Source: Cellulomonas sp. PhB143
GTDB taxonomy: Bacteria > Actinomycetota > Actinomycetes > Actinomycetales > Cellulomonadaceae
Assembly: GCF_003752595.1 (NCBI RefSeq)
Contig: NZ_RKIJ01000014.1
Location: 124,001 to 188,000, forward strand
Length of the DNA: 64,000 bases
Direction: 5' to 3'
Shown here: piece by piece, positions 37,730 to 47,234 of the stretch
Layout of the letters: each line of letters starts with the position of its first letter
Numbering within the stretch: position 1 is the stretch's first letter
Position numbers and translations under genes: made by a program
The notes under the pieces: model-generated
What the model was told of the DNA's origin: nothing
Seen by the model: only the letters and a program-made list of their open reading frames with translations
Databases searched by the model: none

Positions 37730-38863
37730 ATGCAGTTCGGAATCTTCTCGGTCGGCGACGTGACACCGGACCCGACCACCGGTCGGGTCCCCGACGACAC
37801 CGAGCGCGTGCGCTCGATGCTGACCATCGCGCGGCACGCCGACGAGGCGGGTCTCGACGTCTTCGCGACGGGCGAGCACCACAACCCGCCGTTCGTCCCC
37901 TCGTCGCCGACGACGATGCTCGGCTACCTCGCCGGCGTCACGAAGAACATCGTGCTCTCCACCTCGACGACGCTGATCACCACGAACGACCCGGTGAAGA
38001 TCGCCGAGGACTACGCGATGCTCCAGGTGATCGCGGACGGGCGCACCGACCTGATGATGGGTCGCGGCAACACCGGCCCGGTCTACCCGTGGTTCGGCAA
38101 GGACATCCGCGAGGGCATCAACCTCGCGATCGAGAACTACGCGCTGCTGCGGCGGCTGTGGACCGAGGACGTCGTCGACTGGGAGGGCAAGTTCCGCACC
38201 CCGCTGCAGGGCTTCACCTCGACGCCCCGGCCGCTGGACGGCGTGCCGCCGTTCGTGTGGCACGGCTCGATCCGCAGCCCGGAGATCGCCGAGCAGGCCG
38301 CCTACTACGGCGACGGCTTCTTCCACAACAACATCTTCTGGCCGATCCACCACACCCGGCAGATGGTCCGCTACTACCGCCAGCGCTTCGAGCACTACGG
38401 CCACGGCAGCGCGGACCAGGCGATCGTGGGGCTCGGCGGCCAGGTGTTCATGCGCGCCAACAGCCAGGACGCGGTCCGCGAGTTCCGTCCGTACTTCGAC
38501 GAGGCGCCGGTCTACGGCCACGGCCCGTCGCTGGAGGACTTCTCGGCGCAGACGCCCCTGACGGTCGGCAGCCCGCAGCAGGTCATCGACCGCTACGGGG
38601 CGATGCGCGAGGAGGTCGGCGACTACCAGCGCCAGCTGTTCCTCATGGACCACGCCGGCCTGCCGCTCAAGACGGTCCTCGAGCAGATCGACATCCTCGC
38701 CGAGCAGGTCGTCCCGGTGCTGCGCCGCGAGGCCGAGGCCGCGCGCCCCGCCCACGTGCCCGCCGGACCGCCGTCGCACGCCGACCTCGTCGCCCGTGCC
38801 GCGGGTGCCGCGGCCGCCCCGGTGGCCCCGGCCCTCGCCGTGACCGAGGAGGTCGCCTCGTGA
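37730..38863 (+). CDS. LLM-class flavin-dependent monooxygenase
   Basis: A 377-residue luciferase-like (TIM-barrel) flavoprotein. The start MQFGIFSVGDV, the segment DVFATGEHHNPPFVPSSPTTMLGYLAGVT and the later LMMGRGNTGPVYPWFG are characteristic of the group related to the Corynebacterium CE1758 family. It should oxidise an organic substrate using reduced FMN. The last 50 residues are an Ala/Pro-rich tail. It overlaps the following FMN reductase by four bases, so both halves of a two-component system are co-expressed. Substrate unknown. Confidence 0.92.
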   Translation: MQFGIFSVGDVTPDPTTGRVPDDTERVRSMLTIARHADEAGLDVFATGEHHNPPFVPSSPTTMLGYLAGVTKNIVLSTSTTLITTNDPVKIAEDYAMLQVIADGRTDLMMGRGNTGPVYPWFGKDIREGINLAIENYALLRRLWTEDVVDWEGKFRTPLQGFTSTPRPLDGVPPFVWHGSIRSPEIAEQAAYYGDGFFHNNIFWPIHHTRQMVRYYRQRFEHYGHGSADQAIVGLGGQVFMRANSQDAVREFRPYFDEAPVYGHGPSLEDFSAQTPLTVGSPQQVIDRYGAMREEVGDYQRQLFLMDHAGLPLKTVLEQIDILAEQVVPVLRREAEAARPAHVPAGPPSHADLVARAAGAAAAPVAPALAVTEEVAS

Positions 38864-39531
38864 CCGCCCGCCGGATCGTCGCCCTGTCGGCCGGCCTCGG
38901 CCGCCCGTCCTCGACCCGCATGCTCGCCGAGCGCCTGGGGGAGGCGACCGTCGCCGCCCTGCGCGAGCAGGGCGTGGACGCTCGGCTCGAGATCGTCGAG
39001 CTGCGCGACGTGGCCCACCCGATCGTCGACGCGATGCTCACCGGGTTCCCGTCGGGCCCGCTGCGCGACGTCGTCGACGCGGTGGCGGGCGCGGACGCCG
39101 TCGTCGCCGTCTCGCCGGTGTTCACGGCGTCCTACTCCGGCCTGTTCAAGTCGTTCGTCGACGTGCTCGACCCGGACGCGCTGCGCGGCGTGCCGGTGCT
39201 GCTCGGCGCGACCGGCGGCACGGTACGGCACTCGCTCGCGCTCGACCACGCGCTGCGCCCGCTGTTCGCGTACCTGCGTGCCGACGTCGCGACGACGGCC
39301 GTCTTCGCCGCCACCGACGACTGGGCGACGGGCTCGGCCGCGGGCGCGGCGACGTCGTCGGGCGACGGCCGGGAGGCCGGATCGGGTGAGACACGGGCCG
39401 ACGGCGGGCCGCTGGGCGAGCGCATCCGCCGCGCCGGGCGCGAGCTGGCGGCGACCGTCGCGGCGCGCACGCCGCGCGTCACGCAGGACCCGTTCGGCGA
39501 CGTCCCGTCGTTCGAGTCGCTGCTGGGCTGA
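38860..39531 (+). CDS. LLM-partner NAD(P)H:FMN reductase
   Basis: A 223-residue flavodoxin-like reductase. VALSAGLGRPSSTRMLAERLG is the FMN-binding N-terminus, SPVFTASYSGLFKSFVDVLD and GATGGTVRHSLALDHALRPLF the flavin and dimer contacts. This matches the CE1759-type reductases found next to LLM monooxygenases. It supplies reduced flavin to the product of the preceding gene, with which it overlaps (GTGA). An inserted Gly/Ala/Ser-rich loop lies at about residues 155-180. A palindromic repeat follows. Confidence 0.9.
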   Translation: MTARRIVALSAGLGRPSSTRMLAERLGEATVAALREQGVDARLEIVELRDVAHPIVDAMLTGFPSGPLRDVVDAVAGADAVVAVSPVFTASYSGLFKSFVDVLDPDALRGVPVLLGATGGTVRHSLALDHALRPLFAYLRADVATTAVFAATDDWATGSAAGAATSSGDGREAGSGETRADGGPLGERIRRAGRELAATVAARTPRVTQDPFGDVPSFESLLG

Positions 39532-39549
39532 GCCGCCCGCTCGCCTGCC

Positions 39550-39614
39550 CGCCGAGAAGTCGAACTCGGCCCCGAAATCTTCGATTTCAGGGGCCGAGTT
39601 CGACTTCTCGGCGG
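39550..39614. repeat. Palindromic repeat family 3, copy 1
   Basis: A near-perfect long hairpin. CGCCGAGAAGTCGAACTCGG and adjoining bases pair with the mirror ending CTTCTCGGCGG, around GAAATC-TTC-GATTTC. It lies between convergent genes. Copies 2 and 3 are at 62789 and 63122. Confidence 0.9.
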
Positions 39615-39663
39615 GGTCCGGGGGCCCGAGTGCGCAGCCCGGGGCCCGGAGCAGGGCGGGCGG

Positions 39664-40602
39664 TCAGGCCGGGGCCGTCACGTAGTCGATGAGCTCCTCG
39701 ACGCGGCCGAGCAGCGACGGCTCGAGGTCCGCGAACGAGCGCACCGAGCGCAGGATCCGCTGCCAGGCGCGCGCGACGTCGGCCTGCGACTCGCAGGGCC
39801 ACCCGAGCTCGCGCAGGATCCCGTGCTTCCACTCGGTGCCGCGCTCGATCTGCGGCCACCGCTGCAGCCCGACCCGCGCGGGCTTGACCGCCTGCCAGAC
39901 GTCCACGTACGGGTGCCCGAGCACGAGCACCGTCCCGCGCGGGACGGTCCGCAGGGCGTCGTCGGCGAGCCGGCGCTCCTTGCTGCCGGGCACGAGGTGG
40001 TCGACGAGCACGCCGACGCGGCGCTCGGGCGTCGGCCCGAACTCGGCGAGCCGCTCCGCGAGGTTGTCGACGCCGTCGAGCATCTCGACGACGACCCCCT
40101 CGACGCGCAGGTCGTCGCCCCAGACCTTCTCGACGAGCTCGGCGTCGTGCTTGCCCTCCACCCAGATGCGGCTGCCGCGGGCGACCTGCGCCCGGGCGCC
40201 GACGACGGCGCGCGAGCCGGACGCCGTCCGCCCGTTCGAGGTCTTCGCGGGCCGCAGGACCGGCGGGACGAGCACGACCGGCGCGCCGTCGACCCAGAAG
40301 CCGGGCCCGAGCGGGAACGTGCGGGTGCGCCCGCGACGGTCCTCCAGCACGACGACGTGCATCCCGCCCGACTTCTCGACCCGGACCACGGCGCCCACCC
40401 AGCCGGTCTCCACGTCCTCGACGACGAGCCCGGTCTGCGCGGCGCGGGGCGTCGACTCCGGGCGGCGGCGGTGGTGCTCCGAGCCGCGGGGCGCCCGGGC
40501 CGGGCCTCCCGCGGAGCCGCCGGCGGCTCCGGCGGCCGACCCTCCGCCGACCCCTCCTGACCCGCCGGCGAGGACGTCGGACCCGTACCTGTCGTAGCTC
40601 AC
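39664..40602 (-). CDS. DUF3097 protein with Toprim-like motifs
   Basis: A 312-residue protein of the DUF3097 family. A Gly/Ala-rich segment (residues 12-45) precedes a small beta domain (GLVVEDVETGWVGAVVRVEKSGG). A region RIWVEGKHDAELVEKVWGDDL then DGVDNLAE and VLVDHLVPGSKE resembles the conserved Glu and Asp pattern of Toprim domains. The C-terminal SQADVARAWQRILRSVRSFADLEPSLLGRVEELIDYVT is helical. If the Toprim reading is right it may act on RNA or DNA; that is inference. GTG 40602 is seven bases after TATCGT (minus strand), suggesting a leaderless mRNA. Confidence 0.85.
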   Translation of the reverse strand: MSYDRYGSDVLAGGSGGVGGGSAAGAAGGSAGGPARAPRGSEHHRRRPESTPRAAQTGLVVEDVETGWVGAVVRVEKSGGMHVVVLEDRRGRTRTFPLGPGFWVDGAPVVLVPPVLRPAKTSNGRTASGSRAVVGARAQVARGSRIWVEGKHDAELVEKVWGDDLRVEGVVVEMLDGVDNLAERLAEFGPTPERRVGVLVDHLVPGSKERRLADDALRTVPRGTVLVLGHPYVDVWQAVKPARVGLQRWPQIERGTEWKHGILRELGWPCESQADVARAWQRILRSVRSFADLEPSLLGRVEELIDYVTAPA

Positions 40603-40638
40603 GGCGCACACGATAGGTCACGGTGCGACGATTCTTCG

Positions 40639-42117
40639 GTGACCCCGCCCACGACCGCCCCGACCCCGTCCGACCGGCAGGAGCCGGACCCCGCCCGCTG
40701 GCGCACGCTCGCGGTGTGCCTGACGGTCGGCTTCGTCACGCTCCTCGACGTGTCCGTCGTGAACGTGGCGCTGCCCTCGATCGAGCACTCCCTGCACGCG
40801 GGCCCCACGCAGCTGCAGATCATCGTCGCCGGGTACACCCTCTCGTTCGGCCTGGTGCTCGTCCCGGCGGGCCGCCTCGGCGACGCGGGCGGTCGGCGCG
40901 CCCTGTTCATGGTGGGCCTGGTCGGGTTCCTCGTCACGAGCCTGGCCGCCGGCCTCGCGCCCGACGACGTCTGGCTCTCGGTCGCGCGGCTGCTCCAGGG
41001 CGCCTCGGCGGGGCTGCTGAACCCGCAGGTGGTCGGCCTGATCCAGCAGCAGTTCCGGGGCGCGGAGCGGGGCCGGGCGTTCGGGCTGTTCGGCGCCACG
41101 ATCGGGGTCGCGACCGCGGTCGGCCCGGTGCTCGGCGGCCTGATCATCGCGATCGCCGGAGAGGAGGACGGCTGGCGCTGGGTGTTCGGCATCAACGTGC
41201 CGATCATCGCGGTGCTGCTGCCGTTCGCGTGGCGCTACGTCCCGGCCTCGGTCCGGAGGGAGGGTCCGCGCCGCCTCGACGGCGTCGGCCTGACGCTCAT
41301 CGCCGCCACGACGGTGTGCGTGCTGCTGCCGTTCGCGACCACCACGGGCCAGGGCGACGACCCGCGGCGGCTGTGGTGGCTGGCGGGCGCCGTCGTCCTC
41401 GCCGTGGTCCTGGTCGTCTGGGAGCGCCGCTACCAGCGCCGCACGGGCGCGGCGGTGCTCGACCCGGGGGTGCTGGGCCTGCGCTCCTTCCGCAACGGGG
41501 CGCTGCTCGGCCTCGCGTACTTCTCGGGGTTCACGGGCGTGTTCCTCGTCACCTCCCTGTTCCTGCAGAACGACCTGAAGTACTCGGCACTCTCGGCCGG
41601 CCTCGTGGGGATGCCGTTCGCGGTCGCGTCGGGCACGAGCGCGTGGCTCTCGGGCCGGGCCGTCGCCCGGCGCGGCCGCGGGCTCGTGGTCGGCGGCCTC
41701 GTCCTGGTCCTGGTCGGCCTCCTCGCCACGGACGCGGTCATCCGCGTCCTGGGGGACGACGCCGGGACGGTGGGCTGGGCGATGGCCGGCGCCCTGATGA
41801 TCGCCGGGGCGGGCAGCGGCATGGTGATCTCCCCGAACCAGACGCTCTCGCTCTCGGAGGTCCCGGTCGAGCGGGCCGGCGTCGCGGGCAGCATGATCCA
41901 GCTCGGCCAGCGCGTCGGCTCGTCGGTCGGCATCGCCGCGGTGCTGTCCCTCTACTACGCGGGCACGGTCGCGGGCGCCTCCGGCGCGGAGGCGACCGGG
42001 CGGGCCCTGCTGGTGACGATCGCCCTGGTCGCCGCGGCGCTGGTGGTGGGGCTGCTCGACCTGAGGGCGCGTCACGCCGGTCGCGAACACGAGTCCGCCG
42101 CGGCGCTGTCCTCGTAG
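40639..42117 (+). CDS. MFS drug-efflux transporter, DHA2 (14-TM)
   Basis: A 492-residue exporter. TM1 (LAVCLTVGFVTLLDVSVVNVALPSIEHSL) with the D-x-S-V-V-N-V-A-L-P motif, the GRLGDAGGRRALFM loop and motif C (GATIGVATAVGPVLGGL) define the EmrB/QacA-type DHA2 group. About 14 TM segments run to the end. No dedicated regulator is adjacent; upstream lies the divergent DUF3097 gene and downstream the hrcA operon. Substrate unknown. Confidence 0.9.
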   Translation: MTPPTTAPTPSDRQEPDPARWRTLAVCLTVGFVTLLDVSVVNVALPSIEHSLHAGPTQLQIIVAGYTLSFGLVLVPAGRLGDAGGRRALFMVGLVGFLVTSLAAGLAPDDVWLSVARLLQGASAGLLNPQVVGLIQQQFRGAERGRAFGLFGATIGVATAVGPVLGGLIIAIAGEEDGWRWVFGINVPIIAVLLPFAWRYVPASVRREGPRRLDGVGLTLIAATTVCVLLPFATTTGQGDDPRRLWWLAGAVVLAVVLVVWERRYQRRTGAAVLDPGVLGLRSFRNGALLGLAYFSGFTGVFLVTSLFLQNDLKYSALSAGLVGMPFAVASGTSAWLSGRAVARRGRGLVVGGLVLVLVGLLATDAVIRVLGDDAGTVGWAMAGALMIAGAGSGMVISPNQTLSLSEVPVERAGVAGSMIQLGQRVGSSVGIAAVLSLYYAGTVAGASGAEATGRALLVTIALVAAALVVGLLDLRARHAGREHESAAALSS

Positions 42118-42142
42118 GAGGCGTCGGTGGTGCGCCGTAGGA

Positions 42143-42169
42143 TTGGCACTCGAAGGTCTGGAGTGCGAA
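42143..42169 (+). promoter_or_regulatory. CIRCE element (HrcA operator)
   Basis: TTGGCACTC (42143-42151), a 9-base spacer and GAGTGCGAA (42161-42169) match the CIRCE consensus with one changed pair. TAGGAT (42138-42143) is the likely -10. HrcA bound here would block hrcA-dnaJ transcription. Confidence 0.9.
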
Positions 42170-42188
42170 CCGGCGAGGGAGGTCACCA

Positions 42189-43244
42189 GTGAGCGAGGAA
42201 CGCCGGCTCGAGGTGCTGCGCGCCATCGTCGAGGACTACGTGACCACGCGCGAGCCGGTCGGGTCCCGGATGATCGCCGACCGGCACGGCCTCGGCGTCT
42301 CGTCCGCGACGATCCGCAACGACATGGCGGTGCTCGAGGAGAGCGGCTACATCACCCAGCCGCACACCTCGGCGGGGCGGATCCCGACGGACAAGGGCTA
42401 CCGGGTCTTCGTCGACCGGCTCTCGCGGATCAAGTCGCTGTCCAGCCCGGAGAAGCGCGCGATCGAGACCTTCCTGTCCGACGCCGTCGACCTGGACGAC
42501 GTGGTCACGCGCGCCGGGCGCCTGCTCGCCCAGCTCACGGGCCAGGTCGCCGTGGTCCAGTACCCGTCGCTGCGGCGATCGGGGCTGCGCCACCTCGAGC
42601 TGGTGCCGATGGGCGAGCGCCGGCTGCTGGTCGTCATCATCACGGACACCGGCCGCGTCGAGCAGCGGGTGCTCGAGCTCGCGGGCACGGTCGACGAGGT
42701 CACGCTCGCCGAGCTGCGCGTGCGGCTCAACGTCGCGGCGGCGGGACGACGGCTGGCCGACGTCACCGGCGCGCTCGACGTGGCGGTGGACGCGCTGCGG
42801 CCGGAGGACCAGGACACCGCGCGTCGGGTCGCGGCGCTCGTGGTCGAGACGCTGGGCGAGGAGAGCGAGGAGCGCATCGTGCTCACCGGCACCGCGAACC
42901 TCGCGCAGGCGGGCATGCGGTTCGAGCACGCCCTGCGCCCCGTCCTCGAGGCGCTGGAGGAGCAGGTCGTCCTGCTCAACCTGCTCACCGAGATGTCCGC
43001 CGACGGCCAGGCGGGCGTCGCCGTGCGCATCGGCCACGAGACGCAGCTCGCGGGCCTGCAGGAGGCGTCCGTCGTCACGAGCGGGTACGGCGCCGCGCTC
43101 GGCGGCCCGCTCGGGACGGGGGGAGCGGCGCGCGACGCCGTCGCGCTCGTCGGCTCCATCGGACCGACCCGCATGGACTATCCCGGCACGATCGCCGCGG
43201 TGCGCGCGGTCGCGCGCTACCTGTCCCGGATCCTCGAGGCATGA
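42189..43244 (+). CDS. hrcA: Heat-shock repressor HrcA
   Basis: A 351-residue repressor. The N-terminal winged helix carries [59 protein letters not shown], the HrcA hallmark. The GAF-like dimerisation domain ([27 protein letters not shown]) and the inserted domain follow. It binds CIRCE and is refolded by GroEL, giving chaperone-level feedback. GTG 42189 has GAGGGAGG upstream. A CIRCE lies 20 bases before it, so it is autoregulated, and dnaJ follows on the same strand. Confidence 0.96.
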   Translation: MSEERRLEVLRAIVEDYVTTREPVGSRMIADRHGLGVSSATIRNDMAVLEESGYITQPHTSAGRIPTDKGYRVFVDRLSRIKSLSSPEKRAIETFLSDAVDLDDVVTRAGRLLAQLTGQVAVVQYPSLRRSGLRHLELVPMGERRLLVVIITDTGRVEQRVLELAGTVDEVTLAELRVRLNVAAAGRRLADVTGALDVAVDALRPEDQDTARRVAALVVETLGEESEERIVLTGTANLAQAGMRFEHALRPVLEALEEQVVLLNLLTEMSADGQAGVAVRIGHETQLAGLQEASVVTSGYGAALGGPLGTGGAARDAVALVGSIGPTRMDYPGTIAAVRAVARYLSRILEA

Positions 43245-43383
43245 GGCACCGCCCACCAGCACCCGGCCGCCGGCCCGCCGGCGGCCACCAGCACCGGCCG
43301 GGGCGACCCGGCACGACACCGACCACCACGCGGGGCCCGGGCGCGAGCCCGGCCCCCGCCGGACGCAGACCAGAGAAGGACTT

Positions 43384-44502
43384 GTGAGCGACTACTACGA
43401 GACCCTGGGCGTGGCCCGCGACGCGAGCCAGGACCAGATCAAGAAGGCCTACCGCCGGCTCGCCCGCGAGCTGCACCCGGACGTGGCGGGACCGGACGCC
43501 GAGGACCGCTTCAAGGACGTCTCGCGCGCCTACGAGGTGCTCTCCCACCCGGACAAGCGCCAGCAGTACGACCTGGGCTCCGACCCCTCGGCGCCCGGCG
43601 GCGGCCAGGGCGGCGGCTTCGGCTTCCAGGACATCTTCGAGACGTTCTTCGGCGGCGGCGCCCAGCAGAGCGGACCGGTGCCGAGGTCGCGGCGCGGGCA
43701 GGACGCGCTCGTGCGCCTGGACGTCGAGCTCGCGGAGGCCACGTTCGGCGCCCGGCGCGAGCTCCAGGTCGACACGGCGGTCGTGTGCGGCACGTGCTCG
43801 GGCAGCTGCTGCGCGCCCGGCACGTCGCCGCGCACCTGCGAGACCTGCCACGGGCGCGGCACGGTGCAGCGCGTCGCCCGCTCGTTCCTCGGCCAGGTCA
43901 TGACGACGCAGCCCTGCGCCGCCTGCCAGGGCTTCGGCACCGTCATCCCCGAGCCCTGCCCCGAGTGCTCGGGCGAGGGCCGCGTGCGCAGCCGCCGCAC
44001 CATCACGGTCAACGTGCCCGCGGGAGTCGACACCGGCACGCGCATCAAGCTCACCTCGCAGGGCGAGGTCGGCCCGGGCGGCGGCCCGGCCGGCGACCTG
44101 TACGTCGAGATCCGCGAGCGCAACCACGAGACCTTCGTGCGCCGCGGCGACGACCTGCACTGCACGCTCCAGGTACCGATGACCGCGGCCGCGCTCGGCA
44201 CGGTCCTGCAGCTCGAGACGCTCGACGGCGAGCAGGAGGTCGACCTGCGGCCGGGCACGCAGCCGGGCCAGGTCATCACGCTCAAGGGTCTGGGCGTCGG
44301 CCACCTGCACGGCGGGGGCCGCGGCGACCTGGACGTGCACGTGGAGATCCAGGTGCCCACGGGCCTGGACGAGGAGCAGGAGGAGCTGCTGCGCTCCCTC
44401 GCCCGCGCGCGCGGCGAGGAGCGTCCGGAGCCGCGGCTCTCGGCCGCGCACCCGAGCGTGTTCGGCCGCCTGCGCGACAAGTTCGCGGGCCGTCAGGGCT
44501 GA
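43384..44502 (+). CDS. dnaJ: Chaperone DnaJ (DnaJ2-type)
   Basis: A 372-residue Hsp40. The J domain (residues 1-65) has the HPD motif (ELHPDVAG). A short Gly-rich stretch follows, then four zinc-binding repeats: [24 protein letters not shown] and CPECSGEG. The first repeat ends in Cys in place of the usual Gly. The C-terminal substrate domains end near residue 350. It stimulates DnaK ATPase. GTG 43384 begins 139 bp after hrcA; AGAAGGA precedes it. It is probably in the hrcA heat-shock operon controlled by CIRCE. Confidence 0.95.
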   Translation: MSDYYETLGVARDASQDQIKKAYRRLARELHPDVAGPDAEDRFKDVSRAYEVLSHPDKRQQYDLGSDPSAPGGGQGGGFGFQDIFETFFGGGAQQSGPVPRSRRGQDALVRLDVELAEATFGARRELQVDTAVVCGTCSGSCCAPGTSPRTCETCHGRGTVQRVARSFLGQVMTTQPCAACQGFGTVIPEPCPECSGEGRVRSRRTITVNVPAGVDTGTRIKLTSQGEVGPGGGPAGDLYVEIRERNHETFVRRGDDLHCTLQVPMTAAALGTVLQLETLDGEQEVDLRPGTQPGQVITLKGLGVGHLHGGGRGDLDVHVEIQVPTGLDEEQEELLRSLARARGEERPEPRLSAAHPSVFGRLRDKFAGRQG

Positions 44503-44506
44503 GCCG

Positions 44507-45289
44507 GTGAGCGCACCCGTCTTCTTCGCCGAGGCCGCCGACCTCGGGGCGTACGACGCCGGGGCGGCGTACCTGCTCGACGGCGCCGAGGGCCGGCACG
44601 CCGGCGTCGTGCAGCGGCGCGGGCCGGGGGAGCGGGTCGACGTCGTCGACGGCGCGGGGACGCGCCTGCGGTGCGAGGTCTCCGCCGCCGACGGCGCCAC
44701 CGTCACGCTCGTGGTCGTCGAGCGCGTCGTCGAGCCGCGCCCCGACGTGGTCCTCACGCTGGTCCAGGCGCTCGCGAAGGGCGACCGCGACGAGCTCGCG
44801 ATCGAGGCGGCCACGGAGGTCGGCGCGGACGCGGTCGTGCCGTGGCAGGCGGAGCGCTCGATCGTCGTCTGGCGCGGCGACCGCGCCGCCCGCTCGCAGG
44901 CCCGGTGGCGGGCCACCGTCCGCGCGGCCACCAAGCAGGCGCGCCGGGCGCGGGTCCCGGACGTCGCGGACGCGGTCACGACGCGCGCGCTCGCCGCCCG
45001 CGCCCGCGAGGTCGTGGCGGGCGGCGGCGCCGTCGTCGTCCTGCACGAGGAGGCGACGCTGCCGCTGGCCGACGTCGCGCTGCCGGCCCCCGGGACGGGG
45101 GACGGGGCGCCCGCGCTGCTGGTCGTGGTCGGCCCCGAGGGAGGCATCTCCGCCGCCGAGCTCGAGGCGCTCACGGACGCCGGTGCGGTGCCGGCGCGGC
45201 TCGGCCCGCACGTGCTGCGCACCTCGACCGCCGGCCCCGTGGCGGTGGCGCTGCTGAGCGAGCGGCTGGGCCGGTGGGCCTGCGCCTGA
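44507..45289 (+). CDS. rsmE: 16S rRNA (uracil1498-N3)-methyltransferase
   Basis: A 260-residue SPOUT-class enzyme. The N-terminal PUA-like domain (residues 1-70) binds RNA. The knotted SAM site is formed by LVVVGPEGGISAAELE and LGPHVLRTSTAGPVAVALL. LVQALAKGDRDELAIEAATEVGADAVVPWQAERSIV is the family's conserved block. It methylates U1498 in the decoding region. GTG 44507 is four bases after the dnaJ stop, an arrangement (dnaJ-rsmE) widespread in Gram-positives. Confidence 0.95.
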   Translation: MSAPVFFAEAADLGAYDAGAAYLLDGAEGRHAGVVQRRGPGERVDVVDGAGTRLRCEVSAADGATVTLVVVERVVEPRPDVVLTLVQALAKGDRDELAIEAATEVGADAVVPWQAERSIVVWRGDRAARSQARWRATVRAATKQARRARVPDVADAVTTRALAARAREVVAGGGAVVVLHEEATLPLADVALPAPGTGDGAPALLVVVGPEGGISAAELEALTDAGAVPARLGPHVLRTSTAGPVAVALLSERLGRWACA

Positions 45290-45308
45290 GGCGCTAGCGT
45301 GGGCGACC

Positions 45309-45662
45309 ATGAGCAACGACACGACGACCGACTGCCCGTTCTGCGCGATCGCGGCCGGCGACGTCCCCGCCGACGTCGTCGCGTCGACGGACCGCGTGGT
45401 GGCGTTCCGGGACCTCGACCCCCAGGCGCCCATGCACGTGCTGGTCGTCCCGCGCGCCCACCACGGCGACATCGCGCAGCTCGCGGCGGCGGACCCGGAG
45501 CTGCTGGCCGAGGTCGTCGCGCTCGCCGACGAGGTCGCGGGCACCCTCGCGGACGGCCAGTTCCGGCTCGTGTTCAACTCGGGCCCGCGCGCCGGGCAGA
45601 GCGTCTTCCACGTCCACGGGCACGTCATCGGCGGCACCGAGCTCGGGTGGACGCCCGCCTGA
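45309..45662 (+). CDS. HIT-family (histidine triad) nucleotide hydrolase
   Basis: A 117-residue HINT-like protein. N-terminal CPFCAIAAGDVPADVV has two cysteines of the zinc-type HIT proteins. The catalytic triad HVHGHVIGG is at residues 101-109. It probably hydrolyses AMP-lysine-like or adenylated substrates. TAGCGT (45295-45300) lies eight bases before ATG 45309, suggesting its own near-leaderless promoter in addition to read-through from rsmE. Confidence 0.93.
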   Translation: MSNDTTTDCPFCAIAAGDVPADVVASTDRVVAFRDLDPQAPMHVLVVPRAHHGDIAQLAAADPELLAEVVALADEVAGTLADGQFRLVFNSGPRAGQSVFHVHGHVIGGTELGWTPA

Positions 45663-45702
45663 TGCCCGGGACGGTCCCGCGCTCGGTAGACTGGCAGGTC
45701 TC

Positions 45703-46785
45703 ATGACCTCCCCCTCCACGCCGTCGTCGCCCGTCACCCCGCCCCACCCGCCCACGCGCGTCGAGCACCGCGTCGTCGTCCCCGCGCACGTGCCGATGGT
45801 CTCGCTGCTCGGCAGCAACGACTCCGTGCTGCGCGCCGTCGAGGACGGTTTCACGGCGGTGGACGTGCACGCCCGCGGGAACGAGATCGCCGTCGCCGGC
45901 CCGCCCGGGGACGTGGCGCTCGTGTCGCGGCTGCTCGACGAGCTCGTCGACGTGGTCGAGGCCGGGACCCGGCTGACGCCCGACGTCGTGAGCCGCTCGA
46001 TCGCGATGCTCACGGCCGCGACGGCGACGAGCCCGGCCGAGGTGCTGACGTTCAACATCCTCTCGAACCGCGGCCGCACGATCCGGCCCAAGACGGTCGG
46101 CCAGAAGCACTACGTGGACGCGATCGACGCGAACACGGTGACCTTCGGCATCGGCCCCGCCGGCACCGGCAAGACCTACCTCGCCATGGCCAAGGCCGTG
46201 CAGGCGCTGCAGGCCCACCAGGTCAACCGGATCGTGCTCACCCGCCCGGCGGTCGAGGCCGGCGAGCGGCTCGGATACCTGCCCGGTTCGCTCTCGGACA
46301 AGATCGACCCGTACCTGCGCCCGCTGTACGACGCGCTGCACGAGATGGTCGACCCGGACACGATCCCGCGCCTGCTCGACGCGGGCACCATCGAGGTCGC
46401 CCCGCTCGCGTACATGCGCGGCCGCACCCTCAACGACGCGTTCATCATCCTCGACGAGGCCCAGAACACGTCCTCGGAGCAGATGCGCATGTTCCTCACG
46501 CGGCTCGGCTTCGGGTCGCGCATGGTGATCACCGGCGACGTGACGCAGGTCGACCTGCCGGGCGGGACGACGTCGGGCCTGCGGGTCATCGAGGACGTGC
46601 TCACGGGGGTCGACGACGTGGAGTTCTGCCGGCTGACGTCGTCCGACGTCGTGCGCCACCGGCTGGTGAGCGACATCATCGACGCCTACGCGCGCTGGGA
46701 CGTGGTCCGCGCGCAGCCGGGCCCGTCGCGGGGCGCCGCGCGGGGCGGGTCGTCCGGTCGTCGGTCGGGAGAGGCAGAGGCATGA
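45703..46785 (+). CDS. phoH: PhoH-family ATPase
   Basis: A 360-residue P-loop ATPase. A small KH-like N-terminal region precedes Walker [11 protein letters not shown] (residues 151-160), then [32 protein letters not shown] and Walker B-type [15 protein letters not shown]. The family is linked to RNA metabolism and stress. ATG 45703 is about ten bases after TAGACT (45687-45692), a promoter. It overlaps ybeY by four bases; phoH-ybeY-corC-era is a conserved rRNA-maturation cluster. Confidence 0.95.
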   Translation: MTSPSTPSSPVTPPHPPTRVEHRVVVPAHVPMVSLLGSNDSVLRAVEDGFTAVDVHARGNEIAVAGPPGDVALVSRLLDELVDVVEAGTRLTPDVVSRSIAMLTAATATSPAEVLTFNILSNRGRTIRPKTVGQKHYVDAIDANTVTFGIGPAGTGKTYLAMAKAVQALQAHQVNRIVLTRPAVEAGERLGYLPGSLSDKIDPYLRPLYDALHEMVDPDTIPRLLDAGTIEVAPLAYMRGRTLNDAFIILDEAQNTSSEQMRMFLTRLGFGSRMVITGDVTQVDLPGGTTSGLRVIEDVLTGVDDVEFCRLTSSDVVRHRLVSDIIDAYARWDVVRAQPGPSRGAARGGSSGRRSGEAEA

Positions 46786-47234
46786 GCGTCGAGGTCAACA
46801 ACGAGTCGGGCCACGAGGTCGACGAGGCGGAGTTCGCGGCCCTCGCGCGCTACGTGCTCGACGCGCTGTACGTGCACCCGCAGACGGAGCTGGCGCTGAT
46901 GTTCGTCGAGCCCGACGTGATGAGCGAGCTGCACGTGCGGTGGATGGACGAGGAGGGACCGACCGACGTCCTGTCGTTCCCGATGGACGAGCTGCGCCCC
47001 GGTCGGGAGGGCGACGTGACGCCGGCGGGCATGCTGGGCGACGTCGTCGTGTGCCCGCAGGTGGCCGAGGGCCAGGCGGCGGTCGCCGGGCACTCCACGG
47101 TCGAGGAGATGCTGCTCCTGACCACGCACGGGATCCTGCACCTGCTCGGCTACGACCACGCCGAGCCGGAGGAGGAGAAGGAGATGTTCGCGCTCCAGCG
47201 CACGCTGCTCCTGACCTTCCTCGCCGGCCGATGA
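46782..47234 (+). CDS. ybeY: Endoribonuclease YbeY, rRNA maturation factor
   Basis: A 150-residue metalloprotease-fold RNase. The zinc motif H-x3-H-x5-H is [11 protein letters not shown] (H116, H120, H126), and [16 protein letters not shown] is the conserved upstream block. YbeY trims the 3' end of 16S rRNA and takes part in 70S quality control, often with Era. The ATG overlaps the phoH stop (ATGA) and its own stop overlaps the corC start. Confidence 0.95.
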   Translation: MSVEVNNESGHEVDEAEFAALARYVLDALYVHPQTELALMFVEPDVMSELHVRWMDEEGPTDVLSFPMDELRPGREGDVTPAGMLGDVVVCPQVAEGQAAVAGHSTVEEMLLLTTHGILHLLGYDHAEPEEEKEMFALQRTLLLTFLAGR

